NCBI GenBank assembly: GCA_947176615.1
Contig: CAMWRO010000048.1
Span: forward strand, 1 to 13,587
Length of the DNA: 13,587 bases
DNA from: an uncultured Porphyromonadaceae bacterium
GTDB taxonomy: Bacteria; Bacteroidota; Bacteroidia; Bacteroidales; Muribaculaceae
Reading direction: 5' to 3'
In this document: positions 6,011-12,900 of the stretch, in pieces
How positions within the stretch are numbered: the stretch's first letter is position 1
Layout of the letters: each line of letters opens with the position of its first letter
The notes under the pieces: generated by a model
What the model was told of the DNA's origin: nothing
The model's input: only the letters and a program-made list of their open reading frames with translations
Databases searched by the model: none
Translations under genes and position numbers: made by a program

Positions 6011-6889
6011 ATGAAAAAAGGACTTGTGCTTGAAGGCGGGGCCATGCGCGGCCTCTTTACAGCCGGGGTGATGGACGTGATGATGGAACACGGCATCGAG
6101 TTTGACGGGTTGATAGGGGTGTCGGCCGGATCGAGTTTCGGCTGCAACTATAAGTCGCGTCAGCCCGGGAGGGTGCTGCGGTATAATCTGAAATACTGCA
6201 AGGACCCGCGCTACATGGGGTTAAGGTCTCTTGTGACCACCGGCGACCTCGTCGGGGCCGAGTTTGCCTACCACACGTTGCCGCTTGAACTCGACATATT
6301 CGATATTGAGACCTACGAAAGCAATCCGATGGAATTTTACTCGGTAAGCACCGATGTCCTCACCGCCGAGCCGGTGTATAAACGGATAGACAAAATCGAC
6401 CATGCCGCCCTCGAATGGCTCCGCGCCTCGGCCTCGATGCCGGGAGTCACCCGCCCTGTGCGTGTCGATGACGGGCGGCTGATGCTCGACGGCGGAATCA
6501 GCGACTCCATCCCATTGAAATATTTCCGGTCGATAGGTTATGACCGAAACATCGTGGTCCTGACGCAGCCTGTCGGATATAGAAAATCGCCCGCCCCGGC
6601 GTGGCTTTTCCGCCTGCTGCTGCGCAAGTATCCCGCAGTTGCCGAGGCGATGGCGCGCCGTCATGAAATGTATAATGCCCAGCTTGACTATCTGAGCCGG
6701 CAGGTAGCTGAAGGGTCGACACTCGTAATCGCCCCTGAGCAACCTCTCCCGATAGGGCGTGTCGATACCGACCGCACAAAGATGCGCGACACCTATGCCC
6801 GCGGCCGCGCCGCCGCCATCGCGTCATTGCCGCGCATGAAGGATTTCCTCGACTTGGATTTCGACTTAAATGCGGCAAAATTTGGTTAA
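6011..6889 (+). CDS. Patatin-like phospholipase family protein (YjjU-like)
   Basis: This is a 292-residue patatin-fold acyl hydrolase with a Ser-Asp dyad. The glycine-rich oxyanion loop EGGAMRGLFTAG is at 8-19, the nucleophile elbow GVSAGS at 36-41 with Ser38, and the acid motif LDGGISDS at 159-166 with Asp160. ASASMPGV at 140-147 is the usual family block before the Asp. Such enzymes cleave acyl groups from lipids. The length and N-terminal style resemble the E. coli YjjU group rather than secreted ExoU-type toxins. No signal peptide is seen, so it probably acts in the cytoplasm or at the inner membrane face. It is transcribed away from the hydrolase operon, with its stop at 6887-6889 inside the next promoter. 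The C-terminal third (from about residue 190) carries no motif I recognise. Confidence 0.92.
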   Translation: MKKGLVLEGGAMRGLFTAGVMDVMMEHGIEFDGLIGVSAGSSFGCNYKSRQPGRVLRYNLKYCKDPRYMGLRSLVTTGDLVGAEFAYHTLPLELDIFDIETYESNPMEFYSVSTDVLTAEPVYKRIDKIDHAALEWLRASASMPGVTRPVRVDDGRLMLDGGISDSIPLKYFRSIGYDRNIVVLTQPVGYRKSPAPAWLFRLLLRKYPAVAEAMARRHEMYNAQLDYLSRQVAEGSTLVIAPEQPLPIGRVDTDRTKMRDTYARGRAAAIASLPRMKDFLDLDFDLNAAKFG

Positions 6890-6912
6890 TTTGGCAACGG
6901 TTTGTAAATTTG
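6881..6912 (+). promoter_or_regulatory. Bacteroidota-type promoter for the coiled-coil/MgtC/antiporter operon
   Basis: TTTG at 6881-6884 (-33) is followed after exactly 20 bp by TAAATTTG at 6905-6912 (-7), a full match to the Bacteroidota sigma-ABfr consensus TTTG-N19-21-TAnnTTTG. The start of transcription would be near 6917, about 24 bases before the ATG at 6941. The -33 box overlaps the last codons of the patatin gene, so this operon can be expressed independently of patatin. No terminator hairpin is seen between the two genes. Confidence 0.72.
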
Positions 6913-6940
6913 CACTTGAATAAACGTTTAGATCAGATAT

Positions 6941-7852
6941 ATGAAGAAAAAAGGAATACCTATGCTGTGGATTGCCATTGGGCTTGCCGTGTTGCTGCTC
7001 GTGGCGGTTGTGTTTGGTATAACGCAGGTTGCATCGCTGAAGAGTGATGTGGAGCAGGCTCGTCTGCAAAACGAGGAATTGAAACTTGAAAACGAGCAGT
7101 TGCAGCTCACCAACGAGTTTGAGGCTGTCAACGCCGAGTTTCAACAGTATGAGAATCAGGCACAGACACTGGCAAGTGACACCATCCTTGCAAAATATAC
7201 CGCTGCCAAGGCCAAGGTCGAGCAGCTTATTCAGGAACTCAAGTCAGAGAAAGTCAAGAGTGCGAAGCGCATAGCCGAGCTTCAGTCAGAAATCTCGACC
7301 CTCAAAGGCCTTCTGCGCCACTATATTGCTCAGATTGACTCGCTTAACAAGGAAAATGCCGGTCTGAAGGCCGAAAACAGTGAAATCAAGGCTCAGAACC
7401 AGCAGCTCTCGTCGCGAGTGAGAGAGGAGGCACGCCGCAACGAGAACCTCAGCGAGCGCATGACCCTTGCCGAGAAACTCAACGTTACAGGCGTTTCGCT
7501 TGTCGGACTGAAGAAAAACGGTAAAAACGAGAAAAACGTGACCAAGGCCAAGCAGCTCATGGTGACATTCACAATCCCTCAGAACAATTCCACCCCCGTG
7601 GGCAACAAGACAATCTATCTGCGTCTCGTCAACCCCGAAGGGCAGTTGCTCGGCAATGCCGGGGCGTTTGAATTTGAGGGAAAATCTATTCCCTGCACCG
7701 CCCGCAAGGTCATCGAGTATGCCGGTGACGAGATAACAGGCATCCGCATCTACTGGGATGTCAACACCACCCTTACCCCCGGTGACTACACCGTGGAACT
7801 GTTTACTGACGGTTATCGCCTCACTTCCCGCCACTTTACCCTTAAAAAGTAA
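6941..7852 (+). CDS. Membrane-anchored coiled-coil protein with C-terminal beta-rich domain, function unknown
   Basis: This encodes 303 residues with three parts. After a basic start (MKKKG), a single hydrophobic helix at about residues 8-28 acts as a signal anchor. From about 31 to 180 the sequence is a long, charged, heptad-like coiled coil rich in Glu, Lys, Gln and Leu (for example NEELKLENEQLQLTNE at 44-59 and IDSLNKENAGLKAENSEIKA at 132-151). From about 183 to 303 it is rich in beta-type patterns with conserved-looking ELFTDGYRLTSRHFTL at the end. Such proteins are often mislabelled as chromosome segregation ATPases, but there is no Walker motif. The N-in topology would place the coil and beta domain in the periplasm, suggesting an envelope spacer or scaffold. 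Its stop TAA shares one base with the start of the MgtC gene (TAATG), so the two are probably co-translated. Confidence 0.88.
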   Translation: MKKKGIPMLWIAIGLAVLLLVAVVFGITQVASLKSDVEQARLQNEELKLENEQLQLTNEFEAVNAEFQQYENQAQTLASDTILAKYTAAKAKVEQLIQELKSEKVKSAKRIAELQSEISTLKGLLRHYIAQIDSLNKENAGLKAENSEIKAQNQQLSSRVREEARRNENLSERMTLAEKLNVTGVSLVGLKKNGKNEKNVTKAKQLMVTFTIPQNNSTPVGNKTIYLRLVNPEGQLLGNAGAFEFEGKSIPCTARKVIEYAGDEITGIRIYWDVNTTLTPGDYTVELFTDGYRLTSRHFTLKK

Positions 7853-8571
7853 TGTGGGGCGAGTTCTGGCAGTCGGTCAATGATGTCGAGCTGACCACTT
7901 CGACGGCGGCTTTCCGCCTCGTCGTGTCGATGCTTCTCGGCAGTCTTGTCGGTATCGAGCGCAAGCGCAAGGGGCAGATGGCCGGATTGCGCACATTCGC
8001 GCTCATCTCGATGGGGGCGGCTCTCGCTATGATTCTGTCGATTTATGTCCCGCAGGAATATCTCGGGTTGAAAAACGGCGACCCGGGACGCATCGCGGCT
8101 CAGGTGATAACCGGTATCGGTTTCCTCGGTGCCGGGGCCATCATTCAGATGAAAGGTTCCGTGCGTGGACTGACCACCGCTGCCGGGATATGGATTGTGG
8201 CCACTATCGGAATGGCTGTCGGGGTGGGGATGTATGTCGTCGCAGTCTGTGCGACGGCTCTTGTCATAATCGTGCTTACCGTGCTTGAGCGTCTCGAATA
8301 CCGTGTCAATGTCGGTAACGAGGCCCGCACGATACGCATCAAGGTCCGTGGCGTTGTCAGTTCGATCGACGACTATCGCGCGGTTCTTGACCGATACCAC
8401 ATACATTTGTCACGTTTCTATGTCGACTATGAATACGAGGCCGGTGTCACCCGGTTGAATCTGCTTTGTCTCGGCAAAGAAAATACTGACTACATCAATA
8501 CTTTCCACGACCTGAGCGCGGTGGGTGACATAATTTCGATTTCGTTGTCCAATCAAGCTGATCTTTCCTAA
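7852..8571 (+). CDS. MgtC/SapB family membrane protein
   Basis: This 239-residue inner-membrane protein has about four or five helices in the first 148 residues and a soluble C-terminal domain of about 90. MgtC family hallmarks are FRLVVSMLLGSLVGIERKRK at 21-40, AGLRTFALISMGAAL at 44-58, RIAAQVITGIGFLGAGAII at 80-98, and VRGLTTAAGIW at 104-114. In enterobacteria MgtC inhibits the F1Fo ATPase and aids survival in low Mg and in macrophages; the role in commensal Bacteroidales is not established, and many family members are simply uncharacterised. The C-terminal domain (RTIRIKVRG onwards) has the beta-alpha-beta look of an ACT-like regulatory domain, which is inference. The ATG overlaps the upstream stop by one base. 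The downstream neighbour is a cation/proton antiporter. Confidence 0.92.
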   Translation: MWGEFWQSVNDVELTTSTAAFRLVVSMLLGSLVGIERKRKGQMAGLRTFALISMGAALAMILSIYVPQEYLGLKNGDPGRIAAQVITGIGFLGAGAIIQMKGSVRGLTTAAGIWIVATIGMAVGVGMYVVAVCATALVIIVLTVLERLEYRVNVGNEARTIRIKVRGVVSSIDDYRAVLDRYHIHLSRFYVDYEYEAGVTRLNLLCLGKENTDYINTFHDLSAVGDIISISLSNQADLS

Positions 8572-8590
8572 ATTCAATTTAAACTCTATT

Positions 8591-10876
8591 ATGCTCCTAT
8601 CACTGTTGCTCGCTGCTGTTGCCGGAGACACTGCCGAGGCAGTCGCACAACACTCGACATTTGATATTGAAGGCCTTATACGCGACCTCGCGTTTATACT
8701 CATCCTCGGGGCCGGCATCACGCTGCTTTTCAAGTGGCTGAAACAGCCGGTGGTACTCGGGTATATCGTGGCCGGTTTTCTTGCCAGTCCCAATTTTGAA
8801 TACCTGCCGTCGGTCTCTACCGAGGAAAATATCGAGTTCTGGGCTCAGATAGGTATCATTGTCCTCCTGTTTTCGCTTGGCCTCGAATTCAGCTTTAAGA
8901 AACTTCTGAATGCCGGCGGCTCGGCGGTCGTGACCGCGCTGTTCATCGTGTGCGGCATGATGGGGGCGGGGTTTGCTGTCGGGCATGTGCTCGGTTTCAC
9001 CTATATAAACAGTCTTTTCCTCGGCGGTATGTTGTCAATGTCGTCGACCACCATTATTATAAAGGCGTTTACCGACTTGGGGTTGCGGCAGAAAAAATTC
9101 GCCTCCCTTGTCCTTGCCGTCCTCATTGTCGAAGACCTTTTTGCGGTCTTGATGATGGTAATCCTCTCGTCGATTGCTATTAACAACAGCGTCGAGGGCA
9201 CCGAGATGCTTTACAGCGTCAGCAAGCTCGGTTTCTTCCTTATAATGTGGTTTCTCGTCGGTGTCTTCGTCCTCCCGTCGCTGCTCAATTATCAGCGTCG
9301 CTATCTCAATAGCGAGACGCTGCTAATCGTTTCGATGGGCCTCTGTCTCGGCATGGCCGTGTTCTCGGTCTATTGCGGCTTCTCCCTTGCGCTCGGCGCC
9401 TTCGTCATGGGGTCGATTCTTGCGGGAACGAGCTTTGCCGAGCGCATCGAGCGCGTCACCATGCCTGTCAAGGACCTCTTCGGGTCAGTGTTCTTTATCT
9501 CGGTCGGCATGATGGTCAACCCTCACATTATCTTTGAATATTTCGGCCCCATTCTCCTGCTGTCGGCCGTGGTGATAGTCGGGATGATATTTTTCGGCAC
9601 ATTCGGCATGCTGCTCACAGGCCAGACTCTGCGCGTGGCAATCGAGAGCGGTTTTTCGCTGACTCAGATCGGCGAGTTCGCGTTTATTATCGCATCGCTC
9701 GGCATGTCGCTCGGAGTGCTGGAGCCGACAATCTATCCCATCGTGGTGGCCGTGTCGGTAATCACGACATTCACCACCCCCTATTTCATCCGCATGGCCG
9801 ACCCGGTCTATAACTGGATCGAGCGTCATCTCCCGCGCCGTCTCAACTTCCTGATAAACCGTTATAGCGGCAATGTGACCACCGAGAGCGAGAATGTCAC
9901 CGCCACCTTGTGGAAATCGCTTTTCCGCCGTTACCTGTGGCGTGTGCTTCTCTACACTATCGTCCTTATCTCACTTACGATTCTGTCGCTAAACTTCCTG
10001 ATGCCGCTGATGACATCGGTGTTCCCGTCGTGGGGACGGTTTTTCACCACCATCATCTCTCTCGTCATCATGGCCCCGTTCCTGATGGCTATGACCTATC
10101 CCGCATCCAAGAAGACCGAGCGGGAGCGACTTGTCGCCGCCAATGCGCGGTTTGACGTGCCGCTGATTGTCATGACGGTGTTCCGCCTGCTCATCGCGAT
10201 GGTCATTATCGTCTACTTGCTGAGCCACATCTATTCGCTGCTTGTCGGGTGGACGGTCGGTCTCGCTGTGTTCCTGCTGATAATACTCTCGTTTTCCAAC
10301 CGTGTGCGCAAGCGCATGCAGCATATCGAGGCCAAGTTTCTCGACAACCTCAACGAGCGCGAGCTGCGGCGCAGCGGACGCAACAACAATCTCGTCAGCA
10401 ACATGCACCTTGCCTTCATGACCGTCGGCTACGGTTGTCCCTTTGTCGGGGAACGGCTGAAAAATTCGGGCCTGCGTCAGAAATATGGCGTCTCCGTGTC
10501 AAGCATCCAGCGCGGCAATGAGATGATACTCGTCCCCGATGCCGATGCCCGCATCTTTCCCGGTGATGTCCTCGGCGTGATAGGCACCGATGAGGAGATA
10601 CAGGCGATGCTCCCTGTCATTGAGTCGGCCGGAGAAAATGACACCGACGCTCCCAAGTCGGGCGACATAAAGCTGACCAGTGTGCGCCTCGGTGAAAATT
10701 CCCCGATTGTAGGCAGCACGGTCGCTCAGGCCGATTTGAGCCACACGTTCAGCGCATTGCTCGTCTCGGTTCAGCGCGGCGACGAATTTCTGCAACCCGA
10801 CGCCAAGACTGTCTTCATGGCCGGTGACACCATCTGGGTCGTGGGTGACAAAAACCGCCTTTCGGAAATCGAATAA
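8591..10876 (+). CDS. CPA2-type cation:proton antiporter with two RCK_C (TrkA_C) domains
   Basis: This 761-residue membrane transporter of the Kef/monovalent cation:proton antiporter-2 family exchanges K+ or Na+ for H+ across the inner membrane. Residues 1 to about 410 form the antiporter core, with LKQPVVLGYIVAGFLASP early on, the LSMSSTTIIIKAFTDLGL block, and Val-Glu-Asp at 180-182 in the helix (LIVEDLFAV) that carries the ion-binding carboxylates. A second hydrophobic region, at about 445-570, adds four or so helices not found in KefB/KefC. Two RCK_C ligand-binding domains close the protein at about 601-680 and 692-761. The NAD-binding TrkA_N domain of classical Kef proteins is missing, so gating by nucleotide or glutathione adducts through that domain is unlikely. 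It lies 19 bp after the MgtC gene and 9 bp before tsaC, in one operon. Confidence 0.92.
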   Translation: MLLSLLLAAVAGDTAEAVAQHSTFDIEGLIRDLAFILILGAGITLLFKWLKQPVVLGYIVAGFLASPNFEYLPSVSTEENIEFWAQIGIIVLLFSLGLEFSFKKLLNAGGSAVVTALFIVCGMMGAGFAVGHVLGFTYINSLFLGGMLSMSSTTIIIKAFTDLGLRQKKFASLVLAVLIVEDLFAVLMMVILSSIAINNSVEGTEMLYSVSKLGFFLIMWFLVGVFVLPSLLNYQRRYLNSETLLIVSMGLCLGMAVFSVYCGFSLALGAFVMGSILAGTSFAERIERVTMPVKDLFGSVFFISVGMMVNPHIIFEYFGPILLLSAVVIVGMIFFGTFGMLLTGQTLRVAIESGFSLTQIGEFAFIIASLGMSLGVLEPTIYPIVVAVSVITTFTTPYFIRMADPVYNWIERHLPRRLNFLINRYSGNVTTESENVTATLWKSLFRRYLWRVLLYTIVLISLTILSLNFLMPLMTSVFPSWGRFFTTIISLVIMAPFLMAMTYPASKKTERERLVAANARFDVPLIVMTVFRLLIAMVIIVYLLSHIYSLLVGWTVGLAVFLLIILSFSNRVRKRMQHIEAKFLDNLNERELRRSGRNNNLVSNMHLAFMTVGYGCPFVGERLKNSGLRQKYGVSVSSIQRGNEMILVPDADARIFPGDVLGVIGTDEEIQAMLPVIESAGENDTDAPKSGDIKLTSVRLGENSPIVGSTVAQADLSHTFSALLVSVQRGDEFLQPDAKTVFMAGDTIWVVGDKNRLSEIE

Positions 10877-10885
10877 TCTCGCATT

Positions 10886-11464
10886 ATGGAACAGATTGAT
10901 TTAAACAAAGATATTGATGCCGCAGTCCGCGTTCTTGACGAGGGCGGTGTGATTCTTTACCCGACCGATACCGTGTGGGGCATCGGGTGTGATGCTTGCA
11001 ATCCTGCCGCTGTCGAGAAGGTTTACCGCATCAAGAATCGCCCCGACAGTAAGGCGCTTATCACCCTTGTCGGGTCGGTGGGCGACTTGGAACGGTGGGT
11101 GGAGATTGTTCCGCCGGTTGCCGTCGATATGATTTCAGGTAGTGAGAGACCGGTGACTGTCGTTTTTGACAAAGGACGCGGACTCGCGCCCAATCTGCTT
11201 GCCGCCGACGGCAGCGTGGGGCTTCGCGTGACCTCCGAGGCGTATTCACGCGCATTGTGCGATCGGCTTGGCCGGCCTGTTGTCTCGACCTCGGCAAATG
11301 TCTCGGGCGACCCGTCGCCGGCGTTCTATGCCGAAATATCCCCCGAGATACTCTCGCTGGTTGACTATGTGGCCTGCTACCGGCGCGATGACACCGTGCC
11401 GCGTCAGCCGTCGCAGGTCGTGAAAATATCAAGTGATGGAACTGTTAAAATATTGCGCCATTGA
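10886..11464 (+). CDS. tsaC: L-threonylcarbamoyladenylate synthase (Sua5/YciO/YrdC family)
   Basis: This encodes 192 residues, the whole YrdC fold without the Sua5 C-terminal extension, so the short TsaC form. The enzyme makes threonylcarbamoyl-AMP from threonine, bicarbonate and ATP, the first step of the t6A37 modification of ANN-decoding tRNAs in the cytoplasm. Motifs are YPTDTVWGIGCDA at 25-37, KVYRIKNRPDSKAL at 45-58, VGLRVTS at 111-117, and the nucleotide-site STSANVSGDPSP at 134-145. The paralogue YciO has a different role, but the KNRP...SKAL and STSANVSG pattern fits TsaC. The stop overlaps the next gene's TTG start by four bases. It looks like a housekeeping passenger in this operon. 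Confidence 0.93.
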   Translation: MEQIDLNKDIDAAVRVLDEGGVILYPTDTVWGIGCDACNPAAVEKVYRIKNRPDSKALITLVGSVGDLERWVEIVPPVAVDMISGSERPVTVVFDKGRGLAPNLLAADGSVGLRVTSEAYSRALCDRLGRPVVSTSANVSGDPSPAFYAEISPEILSLVDYVACYRRDDTVPRQPSQVVKISSDGTVKILRH

Positions 11465-12876
11465 TTAGCACGGCGTTACAACGACTCAAGTATATAGGGG
11501 CCGACTACCTGTCGGTCCTCGTCGCCGTGTTGGTGTTTGAAGTCGCGCGATTCCACATGATTCCTGAAATATGGGGTGTCTACGGGTCGGTAGTGCCTTT
11601 TCTCTGTTCCCGCGGTGTGTGGCTTTCGCTGGGGATATTCCCGCCTGTGTTGCTGCTCGTTTTCGCGGTTTCGGGTTACTATGTGTCGCCCATTCACCGC
11701 TCCCGTGCTGATGAATTTATCAATACCCTCATAACGACGTTTATCGGTGCGCAGATATTCTTTTTCGGCGCGCTGCTCAATGATATTGCGGGAGGGGAGG
11801 GATACCCCTATGAGATTATGCTGCTCTTTTTTGCCGCATTGTTTCTGTTTGTCTACACAGGGCGCATACTCATCACCTCCCATGCCGCCGGCATGATTCA
11901 CTCCCGCCGGTGGAGTCAGCCGGTGTTGATTGTGGGCGACATTGACAAGGCTGTCGAGCTTGATGCCCGTCTTTCCTCCATGAAAAAGCCGATGGGCTAC
12001 AATACGGTCGGGTATGTCGTGTGTGAGCAGGGCGATGCCGCTCCCGTGGGGCATCCGGTTTTCTGCATCGGGGAAATTGGCCGCGCTGTAAGCGAAACCG
12101 GGGCAAAAGGGGTGATAATCGTGATGAACGGCAGTGATACGGTCCTGTCAATGAGTCTTCTGAACCGACTGTATCCGCTCGATTTGCCTATTCTGGTCAC
12201 GACTGACCATTACGCCGCCATGATGTCGCGCACACGGTTTGAAAACATCGCCGGTGAGCCGCTCATCAACCTTTCAGGGGCGATGGTGTCAGACTTTACC
12301 GTGGCCATGAAACGTTTCTGCGACATACTGTTTTCATCGGTCGCGCTTATTTTGACCTCGCCTGTAATCGCCGCTCTCGCTGTCGCCATAAAACTTGATT
12401 CGCCCGGCCCCGCATTTTACTCTCAGGAGCGCATGGGGCGTTATCGCCGTCCGTTCAGGATTCGCAAACTCCGGTCCATGCGGATCGATGCCGAGTCAGG
12501 CGGTCCCGCGCTGTCATCTGACAATGACAACCGTGTGACCCGCATCGGGCGTTTCATGCGCAAGTACCGCCTCGACGAGCTGCCCAACTTCTGGAATGTC
12601 CTGTGTGGCGAGATGTCGCTTGTCGGTCCGCGTCCCGAGCGCGCCTATTTTATCGAGCAGATCACTGAAAAGGCACCGATTTATACTCTCCTTCATCAGA
12701 TTCGCCCCGGCATCACGTCGTGGGGAATGGTGAAATTCGGCTATGCCTCGACTGTTCAGCAGATGATTGAAAGAATGAGATACGACCTTGTCTACCTGAG
12801 CAATATCTCGGTGACGGTCGATGTGAAAATATTGTTCTACACCATCCGCACTGTTGTCACCGGGCAGGGTGTGTAG
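11461..12876 (+). CDS. Initiating polyprenyl-phosphate sugar transferase (bacterial sugar transferase, PF02397 type)
   Basis: This 471-residue polytopic inner-membrane enzyme transfers a sugar-1-phosphate from a UDP-sugar to undecaprenyl phosphate, starting a capsule, exopolysaccharide or protein glycan. Helices are at about 12-30, 53-73, 88-107 and 118-136, followed by a nucleotide-binding-like middle domain (QPVLIVGDIDKA at 153-164), a further helix at 288-310, and the catalytic domain. Catalytic signatures are MKRFCDILFSS at 283-293, SPGPAFYSQERMG at 314-326, KLRSMR at 336-341, the Asp372-Glu373 dyad in RLDELPNFWNV at 370-380, and EMSLVGPRPE at 384-393. This is the full WbaP/WcaJ-type layout. 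The start is TTG, overlapping the tsaC stop as TTGA; the first in-frame ATG is residue 33, which would remove most of the first helix. No other glycan genes are nearby, so which polysaccharide it serves is unknown. Confidence 0.92.
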   Translation: MISTALQRLKYIGADYLSVLVAVLVFEVARFHMIPEIWGVYGSVVPFLCSRGVWLSLGIFPPVLLLVFAVSGYYVSPIHRSRADEFINTLITTFIGAQIFFFGALLNDIAGGEGYPYEIMLLFFAALFLFVYTGRILITSHAAGMIHSRRWSQPVLIVGDIDKAVELDARLSSMKKPMGYNTVGYVVCEQGDAAPVGHPVFCIGEIGRAVSETGAKGVIIVMNGSDTVLSMSLLNRLYPLDLPILVTTDHYAAMMSRTRFENIAGEPLINLSGAMVSDFTVAMKRFCDILFSSVALILTSPVIAALAVAIKLDSPGPAFYSQERMGRYRRPFRIRKLRSMRIDAESGGPALSSDNDNRVTRIGRFMRKYRLDELPNFWNVLCGEMSLVGPRPERAYFIEQITEKAPIYTLLHQIRPGITSWGMVKFGYASTVQQMIERMRYDLVYLSNISVTVDVKILFYTIRTVVTGQGV

Positions 12877-12900
12877 AGGTTTTGTAAAAGAGATTGTTGA

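Noticed and set aside
6941..7852. SMC-type chromosome segregation ATPase
   Set aside because: Only the coiled coil is similar; there is no Walker A or B motif and the protein carries an N-terminal membrane anchor.
11476..12054. 192-residue minus-strand frame opposite the sugar transferase
   Set aside because: The opposite strand encodes membrane helices in the proper frame; this translation is Arg/His/Gln-rich without structure.
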